From positions 310,001-374,000 of the forward strand of contig NW_026870418.1 of the NCBI RefSeq assembly GCF_963576545.1: DNA of 64,000 bases. Reading direction: 5' to 3'. Both the position numbers and the translations under genes were made by a program. Of the stretch, positions 11,751 through 24,999 are shown piece after piece. How positions within the stretch are numbered: position 1 is the first letter of the stretch; every line of letters begins with the position of its first letter. The DNA is from Limanda limanda (taxonomy: Eukaryota > Chordata > Actinopteri > Pleuronectiformes > Pleuronectidae). Below the pieces are notes generated by a model. It ran no database searches and was not told where the DNA came from. It saw nothing but the letters and a program-made list of their open reading frames with translations.

Positions 11751-13994
11751 GAGATATTCTTGAATAACTTTTTTTGTGAAGGTCGGAAAGACTTGGAAAG
11801 TGGTTGCATCTGGACTAATTTGGGTCCTGCGGATCGATTGGTACCATCCCCGAGCTTGTACGACCTTCGGAAGAGGTCGACCGACGAAATTCCCCCAAAT
11901 CTGAGGAGATATTCTTGAATAACTTTTTTTGTGAAGGTCGGAGAGACTTGCAAGTAGGCTCTACCCCCACTAAATGGGGTAGCGCGCATCGATCGGTACC
12001 ATCCTTGAGCTTCTCCGACTTTCGGAAGGGTTAGGGTTAGGGATGAAAGCACATAGGAGAAAGAGATATTCTTGAATAACTTTTTTTGTGAAGGTCGGAG
12101 AGACTTGGAAAGTGGTTGCATCTGGACTAATTTGGGTCCTGCGGATCGATTGGTACCATCCCCGAGCTTGTACGACCTTCGGAAGAGGTCGACCGACGAA
12201 ATTCCCCCAAATCTGAGGAGATATTCTTGAATAACCTTTTTTGTGAAGGTCGGAGAGACTTGCAAGTAGGCTCTACCCCCACTAAATGGGGTTGCGCGCA
12301 TCGATCGGTACCATCCTTGAGCTTCTCCGACTTTCGGAAGGGTTAGGGTTAGGGTTAGGGATGAAAGCACATAGGAGAAAGAGATATTCTTGAATAACTT
12401 TTTTTGTGAAGGTCGGAGAGACTTGCAAGTAGGCTCTACCCCCACTAAATGGGGTAGCGCGCATCGATCGGTACCATCCTTGAGCTTCTCCGACTTTCGG
12501 AAGGGTTAGGGTTAGGGTTAGGGATGAAAGCACATAGGAGAAAGAGATATTCTTGAATAACTTTTTTTGTGAAGGTCGGAGAGACTTGGAAAGTGGTTGC
12601 ATCTGGACTAATTTGGGTCCTGCGGATCGATTGGTACCATCCCCGAGCTTGTACGACCTTCGGAAGAGGTCGACCGACGAAATTCCCCCAAATCTGAGGA
12701 GATATTCTTGAATAACTTTTTTTGTGAAGGTCGGAGAGACTTGCAAGTAGGCTCTACCCCCACTAAATGGGGTAGCGCGCATCGATCGGTACCATCCTTG
12801 AGCTTCTCCGACTTTCGGAAGGGTTAGGGTTAGGGTTAGGGATGAAAGCACATAGGAGAAAGAGATATTCTTGAATAACTTTTTTTGTGAAGGTCGGAGA
12901 GACTTGCAAGTAGGCTCTACCCCCACTAAATGGGGTAGCGCGCATCGATCGGTACCATCCTTGAGCTTCTCCGACTTTCGGAAGGGTTAGGGTTAGGGTT
13001 AGGGATGAAAGCACATAGGAGAAAGAGATATTCTTGAATAACTTTTTTTGTGAAGGTCGGAGAGACTTGGAAAGTGGTTGCATCTGGACTAATTTGGGTC
13101 CTGCAGATCGATTGGTACCATCCCCGAGCTTGTACGACCTTCGGAAGAGGTCGACCGACGAAATTCCCCCAAATCTGAGGAGATATTCTTGAATAACTTT
13201 TTTTGTGAAGGTCGGAGAGACTTGCAAGTAGGCTCTACCCCCACTAAATGGGGTTGCGCGCATCGATCAGTACCATCCTTGAGCTTCTCCGACTTTTGGA
13301 AGGGTTAGGGTTAGGGTTAGGGATGAAAGCACATAGGAGAAAGAGATATTCTTGAATAACTTTTTTTGTGAAGGTCGGAGAGACTTGCAAGTAGGCTCTA
13401 CCCCCACTAAATTGGGTAGCGCGCATCGATCGGTACCATCCTTGAGCTTCTCCGACTTTCGGAAGGGTTAGGGTTAGGGTTAGGGATGAAAGCACATAGG
13501 AGAAAGAGATATTCTTGAATAACTTTTTTTGTGAAGGTCGGAGAGACTTGCAAGTAGGCTCTACCCCCACTAAATGGGGTAGCGCGCATCGATCGGTACC
13601 ATCCTTGAGCTTCTCCGACTTTCGGAAGGGTTAGGGTTAGGGTTAGGGATGAAAGCACATAGGAGAAAGAGATATTCTTGAATAACTTTTTTTGTGAAGG
13701 TCGGAGAGACTTGCAAGTAGGCTCTACCCCCACTAAATGGGGTAGCGCGCATCGATCGGTACCATCCTTGAGCTTCTCCGACTTTCGGAAGGGTTAGGGT
13801 TAGGGTTAGGGATGAAAGCACATAGGAGAAAGAGATATTCTTGAATAACTTTTTATGTGAAGGTCGGAGAGACTTGCAAGTAGGCTCTACCCCCACTAAA
13901 TGGGGTAGCGCGCATCGATCGGTACCATCCTTGAGCTTCTCCGACTTTCGGAAGGGTTAGGGTTAGGGTTAGGGATGAAAGCACATAGGAGAAA

Positions 13995-16900
13995 GAGATA
14001 TTCTTGAATAACTTTTTTTGTGAAGGTCGGAGAGACTTGGAAAGTGGTTGCATCTGGACTAATTTGGGTCCTGCAGATCGATTGGTACCATCCCCGAGCT
14101 TGTACGACCTTCGGAAGAGGTCGACCGACGAAATTCCCCCAAATCTGAGGAGATATTCTTGAATAACTTTTTTTGTGAAGGTCGGAGAGACTTGCAAGTA
14201 GGCTCTACCCCCACTAAATGGGGTTGCGCGCATCGATCAGTACCATCCTTGAGCTTCTCCGACTTTCGGAAGGGTTAGGGTTAGAGTTAGGGATGAAAGC
14301 ACATAGGAGAAAGAGATATTCTTGAATAACTTTTTTTGTGAAGGTCGGAGAGACTTGCAAGTAGGCTCTACCCCCACAAAATGGGGTAGCGCGCATCGAT
14401 CGGTACCATCCTTGAGCTTCTCCGACTTTCGGAAGGGTTAGGGTTAGGGTTAGGGATGAAAGCACATAGGAGAAAGAGATATTCTTGAATAACTTTTTTT
14501 GTGAAGGTCGGAGAGACTTGCAAGTAGGCTCTACCCCCACTAAATGGGGTAGCGCGCATCGATCGGTACCATCCTTGAGCTTCTCCGACTTTCGGAAGGG
14601 TTAGGGTTAGGGTTAGGGATGAAAGCACATAGGAGAAAGAGATATTCTTGAATAACTTTTTTTGTGAAGGTCGGAGAGACTTGCAAGTAGGCTCTACCCC
14701 CACTAAATGGGGTAGCGCGCATCGATCGGTACCATCCTTGAGCTTCTCCGACTTTCGGAAGGGTTAGGGTTAGGGTTAGGGATGAAAGCACATAGGAGAA
14801 AGAGATATTCTTGAATAACTTTTTTTGTGAAGGTCGGAGAGACATGGAAAGTGGTTGCATCTGGACTAATTTGGGTCCTGCGGATCGATTGGTACCATCC
14901 CCGAGCTTGTACGACCTTCGGAAGAGGTCGACCGACGAAATTCCCCCAAATCTGAGGAGATATTCTTGAATAACTTTTTTTGTGAAGGTCGGAGAGACTT
15001 GCAAGTAGGCTCTACCCCCACTAAATGGGGTAGCGCGCATCGATCGGTACCATCCTTGAGCTTCTCCGACTTTCGGAAGGGTTAGGGTTAGGGTTAGGGA
15101 TGAAAGCACATAGGAGAAAGAGATATTCTTGAATAACTTTTTTTGTGAAGGTCGGAGAGACTTGCAAGTAGGCTCTACCCCCACTAAATGGGGTAGCGCG
15201 CATCGATCGGTACCATCCTTGAGCTTCTCCGACTTTCGGAAGGGTTAGGGTTAGGGTTAGGGATGAAAGCACATAGGAGAAAGAGATATTCTTGAATAAC
15301 TTTTTTTGTGAAGGTCGGAGAGACTGGCAAGTAGGCTCTACCCCCACTAAATGGGGTAGCGCGCATCGATCGGTACCATCCTTGAGCTTCTCCGACTTTC
15401 GGAAGGGTTAGGGTTAGGGTTAGGGATGAAAGCACATAGGAGAAAGAGATATTCTTGAATAACTTTTTTTGTGAAGGTCGGAGAGACTTGCAAGTAGGCT
15501 CTACCCCCACTAAATGGGGTAGCGCGCATCGATCGGTACCATCCTTGAGCTTCTCCGACTTTCGGAAGGGTTAGGGTTAGGGTTAGGGATGAAAGCACAT
15601 AGGAGAAAGAGATATTCTTGAATAACTTTTTTTGTGAAGGTCGGAGAGACTTGCAAGTAGGCTCTACCCCCACTAAATGGGGTAGCGCGCATCGATCGGT
15701 ACCATCCTTGAGCTTCTCCGACTTTCGGAAGGGTTAGGGTTAGGGTTAGGGATGAAAGCACATAGGAGAAAGAGATATTCTTGAATAACTTTTTTTGTGA
15801 AGGTCGGAGAGACTTGCAAGTAGGCTCTACCCCCACTAAATGGGGTAGCGCGCATCGATCGGTACCATCCTTGAGCTTCTCCGACTTTCGGAAGGGTTAG
15901 GGTTAGGGTTAGGGATGAAAGCACATAGGAGAAAGAGATATTCTTGAATAACTTTTTTTGTGAAGGTCGGAGAGACTTGCAAGTAGGCTCTACCCCCACT
16001 AAATGGGGTAGCGCGCATCGATCGGTACCATCTTTGAGCTTCTCCGACTTTCGGAAGGGTTAGGGTTAGGGATGAAAGCACATAGGAGAAAGAGATATTC
16101 TTGAATAACTTTTTTTGTGAAGGTCGGAGAGACTTGCAAGTAGGCTCTACCCCCACTAAATGGGGTAGCGCGCATCGATCGGTACCATCCTTGAGCTTCT
16201 CCGACTTTCGGAAGGGTTAGGGTTAGGGTTAGGGATGAAAGCACATAGGAGAAAGAGATATTCTTGAATAACTTTTTTTGTGAAGGTCGGAGAGACTTGC
16301 AAGTAGGCTCTACCCCCACTAAATGGGGTAGCGCGCATCGATCGGTACCATCCTTGAGCTTCTCCGACTTTCGGAAGGGTTAGGGTTAGGGTTAGGGATG
16401 AAAGCACATAGGAGAAAGAGATATTCTTGAATAACTTTTTTTGTGAAGGTCGGAGAGACTTGCAAGTAGGCTCTACCCCCACTAAATGGGGTAGCGCGCA
16501 TCGATCGGTACCATCCTTGAGCTTCTCCGACTTTCGGAAGGGTTAGGGTTAGGGTTAGGGATGAAAGCACATAGGAGAAAGAGATATTCTTGAATAACTT
16601 TTTTTGTGAAGGTCGGAGAGACTTGCAAGTAGGCTCTACCCCCACTAAATGGGGTAGCGCGCATCGATCGGTACCATCCTTGAGCTTCTCCGACTTTCGG
16701 AAGGGTTAGGGTTAGGGTTAGGGATGAAAGCACATAGGAGAAAGAGATATTCTTGAATAACTTTTTTTGTGAAGGTCGGAGAGACTTGCAAGTAGGCTCT
16801 ACCCCCACTAAATGGGGTAGCGCGCATCGATCGGTACCATCCTTGAGCTTCTCCGACTTTCGGAAGGGTTAGGGTTAGGGTTAGGGATGAAAGCACATAG

Positions 16901-19900
16901 GAGAAAGAGATATTCTTGAATAACTTTTTTTGTGAAGGTCAGAGAGACTTGGAAAGTGGTTGCATCTGGACTAATTTGGGTCCTGCGGATCGATTGGTAC
17001 CATCCCCGAGCTTGTACGACCTTCGGAAGAGGTCGACCGACGAAATTCCCCCAAATCTGAGGAGATATTCTTGAATAACTTTTTTTGTGAAGGTCGGAGA
17101 GACTTGCAAGTAGGCTCTACCCCCACTAAATGGGGTAGCGCGCATCGATCGGTACCATCCTTGAGCTTCTCCGACTTTCGGAAGGGTTAGGGTTAGGGTT
17201 AGGGATGAAAGCACATAGGAGAAAGAGATATTCTTGAATAACTTTTTTTGTGAAGGTCGGAGAGACTTGCAAGTAGGCTCTACCCCCACTAAATGGGGTA
17301 GCGCGCATCGATCGGTACCATCCTTGAGCTTCTCCGACTTTCGGAAGGGTTAGGGTTAGGGTTAGGGATGAAAGCACATAGGAGAAAGAGATATTCTTGA
17401 ATAACTTTTTTTGTGAAGGTCGGAGAGACTTGGAAAGTGGTTGCATCTGGACTAATTTGGGTCCTGCGGATCGATTGGTACCATCCCCGAGCTTGTACGA
17501 CCTTCGGAAGAGGTCGACCGACGAAATTCCCCCAAATCTGAGGAGATATTCTTGAATAACTTTTTTTGTGAAGGTCGGAGAGACTTGCAAGTAGGCTCTA
17601 CCCCCACTAAATGGGGTTGCGCGCATCGATCGGTACCATCCTTGAGCTTCTCCGACTTTCGGAAGGGTTAGGGTTAGGGTTAGGGATGAAAGCACATAGG
17701 AGAAAGAGATATTCTTGAATAACTTTTTTTGTGAAGGTCGGAGAGACTTGCAAGTAGGCTCTACCCCCACTAAATGGGGTAGCGCGCATCGATCGGTACC
17801 ATCCTTGAGCTTCTCCGACTTTCGGAAGGGTTAGGGTTAGGGTTAGGGATGAAAGCACATAGGAGAAAGAGATATTCTTGAATAACTTTTTTTGTGAAGG
17901 TCGGAGAGACTTGGAAAGTGGTTGCATCTGGACTAATTTGGGTCCTGCAGATCGATTGGTACCATCCCCGAGCTTGTACGACCTTCGGAAGAGGTCGACC
18001 GACGAAATTCCCCCAAATCTGAGGAGATATTCTTGAATAACTTTTTTTGTGAAGGTCGGAGAGACTTGCAAGTAGGCTCTACCCCCACTAAATGGGGTTG
18101 CGCGCATCGATCAGTACCATCCTTGAGCTTCTCCGACTTTTGGAAGGGTTAGGGTTAGGGTTAGGGATGAAAGCACATAGGAGAAAGAGATATTCTTGAA
18201 TAACTTTTTTTGTGAAGGTCGGAGAGACTTGCAAGTAGGCTCTACCCCCACTAAATGGGGTAGCGCGCATCGATCGGTACCATCCTTGAGCTTCTCCGAC
18301 TTTCGGAAGGGTTAGGGTTAGGGTTAGGGATGAAAGCACATAGGAGAAAGAGATATTCTTGAATAACTTTTTTTGTGAAGGTCGGAGAGACTTGCAAGTA
18401 GGCTCTACCCCCACTAAATGGGGTAGCGCGCATCGATCGGTACCATCTTTGAGCTTCTCCGACTTTCGGAAGGGTTAGGGTTAGGGTTAGGGATGAAAGC
18501 ACATAGGAGAAAGAGATATTCTTGAATAACTTTTTTTGTGAAGGTCGGAGAGACTTGCAAGTAGGCTCTACCCCCACTAAATGGGGTAGCGCGCATCGAT
18601 CGGTACCATCCTTGAGCTTCTCCGACTTTCGGAAGGGTTAGGGTTAGGGTTAGGGATGAAAGCACATAGGAGAAAGAGATATTCTTGAATAACTTTTTTT
18701 GTGAAGGTCGGAGAGACATGGAAAGTGGTTGCATCTGGACTAATTTGGGTCCTGCGGATCGATTGGTACCATCCCCGAGCTTGTACGACCTTCGGAAGAG
18801 GTCGACCGACGAAATTCCCCCAAATCTGAGGAGATATTCTTGAATAACCTTTTTTGTGAAGGTCGGAGAGACTTTCAAGTAGGCTCTACCCCCACTAAAT
18901 GGGGTAGCGCGCATCGATCGGTACCATCCTTGAGCTTCTCCGACTTTCGGAAGGGTTAGGGTTAGGGTTAGGGATGAAAGCACATAGGAGAAAGAGATAT
19001 TCTTGAATAACTTTTTTTGTGAAGGTCGGAGAGACTTGCAAGTAGGCTCTACCCCCACTAAATGGGGTAGCGCGCATCGATCGGTACCATCCTTGAGCTT
19101 CTCCGACTTTCGGAAGGGTTAGGGTTAGGGTTAGGGATGAAAGCACATAGGAGAAAGAGATATTCTTGAATAACTTTTTTTGTGAAGGTCGGAGAGACTT
19201 GCAAGTAGGCTCTACCCCCACTAAATGGGGTAGCGCGCATCGATCGGTACCATCCTTGAGCTTCTCCGACTTTCGGAAGGGTTAGGGTTAGGGTTAGGGA
19301 TGAAAGCACATAGGAGAAAGAGATATTCTTGAATAACTTTTTTTGTGAAGGTCGGAGAGACTTGCAAGTAGGCTCTACCCCCACTAAATGGGGTAGCGCG
19401 CATCGATCGGTACCATCCTTGAGCTTCTCCGACTTTCGGAAGGGTTAGGGTTAGGGTTAGGGATGAAAGCACATAGGAGAAAGAGATATTCTTGAATAAC
19501 TTTTTTTGTGAAGGTCGGAGAGACTTGCAAGTAGGCTCTACCCCCACTAAATGGGGTAGCGCGCATCGATCGGTACCATCCTTGAGCTTCTCCGACTTTC
19601 GGAAGGGTTAGGGTTAGGGTTAGGGATGAAAGCACATAGGAGAAAGAGATATTCTTGAATAACTTTTTTTGTGAAGGTCGGAGAGACTTGGAAAGTGGTT
19701 GCATCTGGACTAATTTGGGTCCTGCGGATCGATTGGTACCATCCCCGAGCTTGTACGACCTTCGGAAGAGGTCGACCGACGAAATTCCCCCAAATCTGAG
19801 GAGATATTCTTGAATAACTTTTTTTGTGAAGGTCGGAGAGACTTGCAAGTAGGCTCTACCCCCACTAAATGGGGTAGCGCGCATCGATCGGTACCATCCT

Positions 19901-22900
19901 TGAGCTTCTCCGACTTTCGGAAGGGTTAGGGTTAGGGTTAGGGATGAAAGCACATAGGAGAAAGAGATATTCTTGAATAACTTTTTTTGTGAAGGTCGGA
20001 GAGACTTGCAAGTAGGCTCTACCCCCACTAAATGGGGTAGCGCGCATCGATCGGTACCATCCTTGAGCTTCTCCGACTTTCGGAAGGGTTAGGGTTAGGG
20101 TTAGGGATGAAAGCACATAGGAGAAAGAGATATTCTTGAATAACTTTTTTTGTGAAGGTCGGAGAGACTTGGAAAGTGGTTGCATCTGGACTAATTTGGG
20201 TCCTGCGGATCGATTGGTACCATCCCCGAGCTTGTACGACCTTCGGAAGAGGTCGACCGACGAAATTCCCCCAAATCTGAGGAGATATTCTTGAATAACT
20301 TTTTTTGTGAAGGTCGGAGAGACTTGCAAGTAGGCTCTACCCCCACTAAATGGGGTTGCGCGCATCGATCGGTACCATCCTTGAGCTTCTCCGACTTTCG
20401 GAAGGGTTAGGGTTAGGGTTAGGGATGAAAGCACATAGGAGAAAGAGATATTCTTGAATAACTTTTTTTGTGAAGGTCGGAGAGACTTGCAAGTAGGCTC
20501 TACCCCCACTAAATGGGGTAGCGCGCATCGATCGGTACCATCCTTGAGCTTCTCCGACTTTCGGAAGGGTTAGGGTTAGGGTTAGGGATGAAAGCACATA
20601 GGAGAAAGAGATATTCTTGAATAACTTTTTTTGTGAAGGTCGGAGAGACTTGGAAAGTGGTTGCATCTGGACTAATTTGGGTCCTGCAGATCGATTGGTA
20701 CCATCCCCGAGCTTGTGCGACCTTCGGAAGAGGTCGACCGACGAAATTCCCCCAAATCTGAGGAGATATTCTTGAATAACTTTTTTTGTGAAGGTCGGAG
20801 AGACTTGCAAGTAGGCTCTACCCCCACTAAATGGGGTTGCGCGCATCGATCAGTACCATCCTTGAGCTTCTCCGACTTTTGGAAGGGTTAGGGTTAGGGT
20901 TAGGGATGAAAGCACATAGGAGAAAGAGATATTCTTGAATAACTTTTTTTGTGAAGGTCGGAGAGACTTGCAAGTAGGCTCTACCCCCACTAAATGGGGT
21001 AGCGCGCATCGATCGGTACCATCCTTGAGCTTCTCCGACTTTCGGAAGGGTTAGGGTTAGGGTTAGGGATGAAAGCACATAGGAGAAAGAGATATTCTTG
21101 AATAACTTTTTTTGTGAAGGTCGGAGAGACTTGCAAGTAGGCTCTACCCCCACTAAATGGGGTAGCGCGCATCGATCGATACCATCCTTGAGCTTCTCCG
21201 ACTTTCGGAAGGGTTAGGGTTAGGGTTAGGGATGAAAGCACATAGGAGAAAGAGATATTCTTGAATAACTTTTTTTGTGAAGGTCGGAGAGACTTGCAAG
21301 TAGGCTCTACCCCCACTAAATGGGGTAGCGCGCATCGATCGGTACCATCCTTGAGCTTCTCCGACTTTCGGAAGGGTTAGGGTTAGGGTTAGGGATGAAA
21401 GCACATAGGAGAAAGAGATATTCTTGAATAACTTTTTTTGTGAAGGTCGGAGAGACTTGCAAGTAGGCTCTACCCCCACTAAATGGGGTAGCGCGCATCG
21501 ATCGGTACCATCCTTGAGCTTCTCCGACTTTCGGAAGGGTTAGGGTTAGGGTTAGGGATGAAAGCACATAGGAGAAAGAGATATTCTTGAATAACTTTTT
21601 TTGTGAAGGTCGGAGAGACTTGCAAGTAGGCTCTACCCCCACTAAATGGGGTAGCGCGCATCGATCGGTACCATCCTTGAGCTTCTCCGACTTTCGGAAG
21701 GGTTAGGGTTAGGGTTAGGGATGAAAGCACATAGGAGAAAGAGATATTCTTGAATAACTTTTTTTGTGAAGGTCGGAGAGACTTGGAAAGTGGTTGCATC
21801 TGGACTATTTTGGGTCCTGCGGATCGATTGGTACCATCCTCGAGCTTGTACGACCTTCGGAAGAGGTCGACCGACGAAATTCCCCCAAATCTGAGGAGAT
21901 ATTCTTGAATAACTTTTTTTGTGAAGGTCGGAGAGACTTGCAAGTAGGCTCTACCCCCACTAAATGGGGTAGCGCGCATCGATCGGTACCATCCTTGAGC
22001 TTTTCCGACTTTCGGAAGGGTTAGGGTTAGGGTTAGGGATGAAAGCACATAGGAGAAAGAGATATTCTTGAATAACTTTTTTTGTGAAAGTCGGAGAGAC
22101 TTGCAAGTAGGCTCTACCCCCACTAAATGGGGTAGCGCACATCGATCGGTACCATCCTTGAGCTTCTCCGACTTTCGGAAGGGTTAGGGTTAGGGTTAGG
22201 GATGAAAGCACATAGGAGAAAGAGATATTCTTGAATAACTTTTTTTGTGAAGGTCGGAGAGACTTGGAAAGTGGTTGCATCTGGACTAATTTGGGTCCTG
22301 CAGATCGATTGGTACCATCCCCGAGCTTGTACGACCTTCGGAAGAGGTCGACCGACGAAATTCCCCCAAATCTGAGGAGATATTCTTGAATAACTTTTTT
22401 TGTGAAGGTCGGAGAGACTTGCAAGTAGGCTCTACCCCCACTAAATGGGGTTGCGCGCATCGATCAGTACCATCCTTGAGCTTCTCCGACTTTTGGAAGG
22501 GTTAGGGTTAGGGTTAGGGATGAAAGCACATAGGAGAAAGAGATATTCTTGAATAACTTTTTTTGTGAAGGTCGGAGAGACTTGCAAGTAGGCTCTACCC
22601 CCACTAAATGGGGTAGCGCGCATCGATCGGTACCATCCTTGAGCTTCTCCGACTTTCGGAAGGGTTAGGGTTAGGGTTAGGGATGAAAGCACATTGGAGA
22701 AAGAGATATTCTTGAATAACTTTTTTTGTGAAGGTCGGAGAGACTTGCAAGTAGGCTCTACCCCCACTAAATGGGGTAGCGCGCATCGATCAGTACCATC
22801 CTTGAGCTTCTCCGACTTTCGGAAGGGTTAGGGTTAGGGATGAAAGCACATAGGAGAAAGAGATATTCTTGAATAACTTTTTTTGTGAAGGTCGGAGAGA

Positions 22901-24999
22901 CTTGCAAGTAGGCTCTACCCCCACTAAATGGGGTAGCGCGCATCGATCGGTACCATCCTTGAGCTTCTCCGACTTTCGGAAGGGTTAGGGTTAGGGTTAG
23001 GGATGAAAGCACATAGGAGAAAGAGATATTCTTGAATAACTTTTTTTGTGAAGGTCGGAAAGACTTGGAAAGTGGTTGCATCTGGACTAATTTGGGTCCT
23101 GCGGATCGATTGGTACCATCCCCGAGCTTGTACGACCTTCGGAAGAGGTCGACCGACGAAATTCCCCCAAATCTGAGGAGATATTCTTGAATAACTTTTT
23201 TTGTGAAGGTCGGAGAGACTTGCAAGTAGGCTGTACCCCCACTAAATGGGGTAGCGCGCATCGATCGGTACCATCCTTGAGCTTCTCCGACTTTCGGAAG
23301 GGTTAGGGTTAGGGATGAAAGCACATAGGAGAAAGAGATATTCTTGAATAACTTTTTTTGTGAAGGTCGGAGAGACTTGGAAAGTGGTTGCATCTGGACT
23401 AATTTGGGTCCTGCGGATCGATTGGTACCATCCCCGAGCTTGTACGACCTTCGGAAGAGGTCGACCGACGAAATTCCCCCAAATCTGAGGAGATATTCTT
23501 GAATAACCTTTTTTGTGAAGGTCGGAGAGACTTGCAAGTAGGCTCTACCCCCACTAAATGGGGTTGCGCGCATCGATCGGTACCATCCTTGAGCTTCTCC
23601 GACTTTCGGAAGGGTTAGGGTTAGGGTTAGGGATGAAAGCACATAGGAGAAAGAGATATTCTTGAATAACTTTTTTTGTGAAGGTCGGAGAGACTTGCAA
23701 GTAGGCTCTACCCCCACTAAATGGGGTAGCGCGCATCGATCGGTACCATCCTTGAGCTTCTCCGACTTTCGGAAGGGTTAGGGTTAGGGTTAGGGATGAA
23801 AGCACATAGGAGAAAGAGATATTCTTGAATAACTTTTTTTGTGAAGGTCGGAGAGACTTGGAAAGTGGTTGCATCTGGACTAATTTGGGTCCTGCGGATC
23901 GATTGGTACCATCCCCGAGCTTGTACGACCTTCGGAAGAGGTCGACCGACGAAATTCCCCCAAATCTGAGGAGATATTCTTGAATAACTTTTTTTGTGAA
24001 GGTCGGAGAGACTTGCAAGTAGGCTCTACCCCCACTAAATGGGGTAGCGCGCATCGATCGGTACCATCCTTGAGCTTCTCCGACTTTCGGAAGGGTTAGG
24101 GTTAGGGTTAGGGATGAAAGCACATAGGAGAAAGAGATATTCTTGAATAACTTTTTTTGTGAAGGTCGGAGAGACTTGCAAGTAGGCTCTACCCCCACTA
24201 AATGGGGTAGCGCGCATCGATCGGTACCATCCTTGAGCTTCTCCGACTTTCGGAAGGGTTAGGGTTAGGGTTAGGGATGAAAGCACATAGGAGAAAGAGA
24301 TATTCTTGAATAACTTTTTTTGTGAAGGTCGGAGAGACTTGGAAAGTGGTTGCATCTGGACTAATTTGGGTCCTGCAGATCGATTGGTACCATCCCCGAG
24401 CTTGTACGACCTTCGGAAGAGGTCGACCGACGAAATTCCCCCAAATCTGAGGAGATATTCTTGAATAACTTTTTTTGTGAAGGTCGGAGAGACTTGCAAG
24501 TAGGCTCTACCCCCACTAAATGGGGTTGCGCGCATCGATCAGTACCATCCTTGAGCTTCTCCGACTTTTGGAAGGGTTAGGGTTAGGGATGAAAGCACAT
24601 AGGAGAAAGAGATATTCTTGAATAACTTTTTTTGTGAAGGTCGGAGAGACTTGCAAGTAGGCTCTACCCCCACTAAATGGGGTAGCGCGCATCGATCGGT
24701 ACCATCCTTGAGCTTCTCCGACTTTCGGAAGGGTTAGGGTTAGGGTTAGGGATGAAAGCACATAGGAGAAAGAGATATTCTTGAATAACTTTTTTTGTGA
24801 AGGTCGGAGAGACTTGCAAGTAGGCTCTACCCCCACTAAATGGGGTAGCGCGCATCGATCGGTACCATCCTTGAGCTTCTCCGACTTTCGGAAGGGTTAG
24901 GGTTAGGGTTAGGGATGAAAGCACATAGGAGAAAGAGATATTCTTGAATAACTTTTTTTGTGAAGGTCGGAGAGACTTGCAAGTAGGCTCTACCCCCAC
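13995..24999 (+). repeat. Superrepeat HOR-I, copy 2
   Basis: It repeats copy 1 at offsets of 12,536-12,554 bp up to ~22.7 kb, then at 11,272/11,266 bp to ~25.0 kb because it lacks the 1282-bp extra copy. The right end is approximate and overlaps the first copy of the 3675-bp repeat. The B starting at 21741 has private changes, including 'actattttgg' and a CTCGAG site, absent from its copy-1 homologue. Confidence 0.85.
14281..14286 (+). repeat. Degenerate telomere repeat TTAGAG, superrepeat homologue
   Basis: Same substitution as at 1745-1750, at an offset of 12,536 bp. It is inherited through duplication of the ~12.5-kb block rather than being a second mutation. Confidence 0.9.

Larger units (their letters stand above)
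1459..13994 (+). repeat. Superrepeat HOR-I, copy 1 (12,536 bp)
   Basis: A-run barcode: 4,12,2,2,4,5,2,2,6,2,4,2,4,1,2,2,5. The next block repeats 4,12,2,2,4,5,2,2,6,2,4,1,2,2. Shared rare marks include TTAGAG, 'gagacatgg' in B at about 2307 and 6174 (again near 14843 and 18717), 'ggtcagagag' before the 4420 B (again near 16,940), and 'cttgtgcgac' near 8166 (again near 20,714). Offsets drift 12,536, 12,542, 12,548, 12,554 as single TTAGGG repeats differ. It contains an extra 1282-bp tandem copy. Confidence 0.88.

Noticed and set aside
21794..22024. A 76-codon plus-strand open frame.
   Set aside because: It exists only because of private point changes in one B unit (near 21,807 and 21,840) and is otherwise ordinary B plus A sequence.
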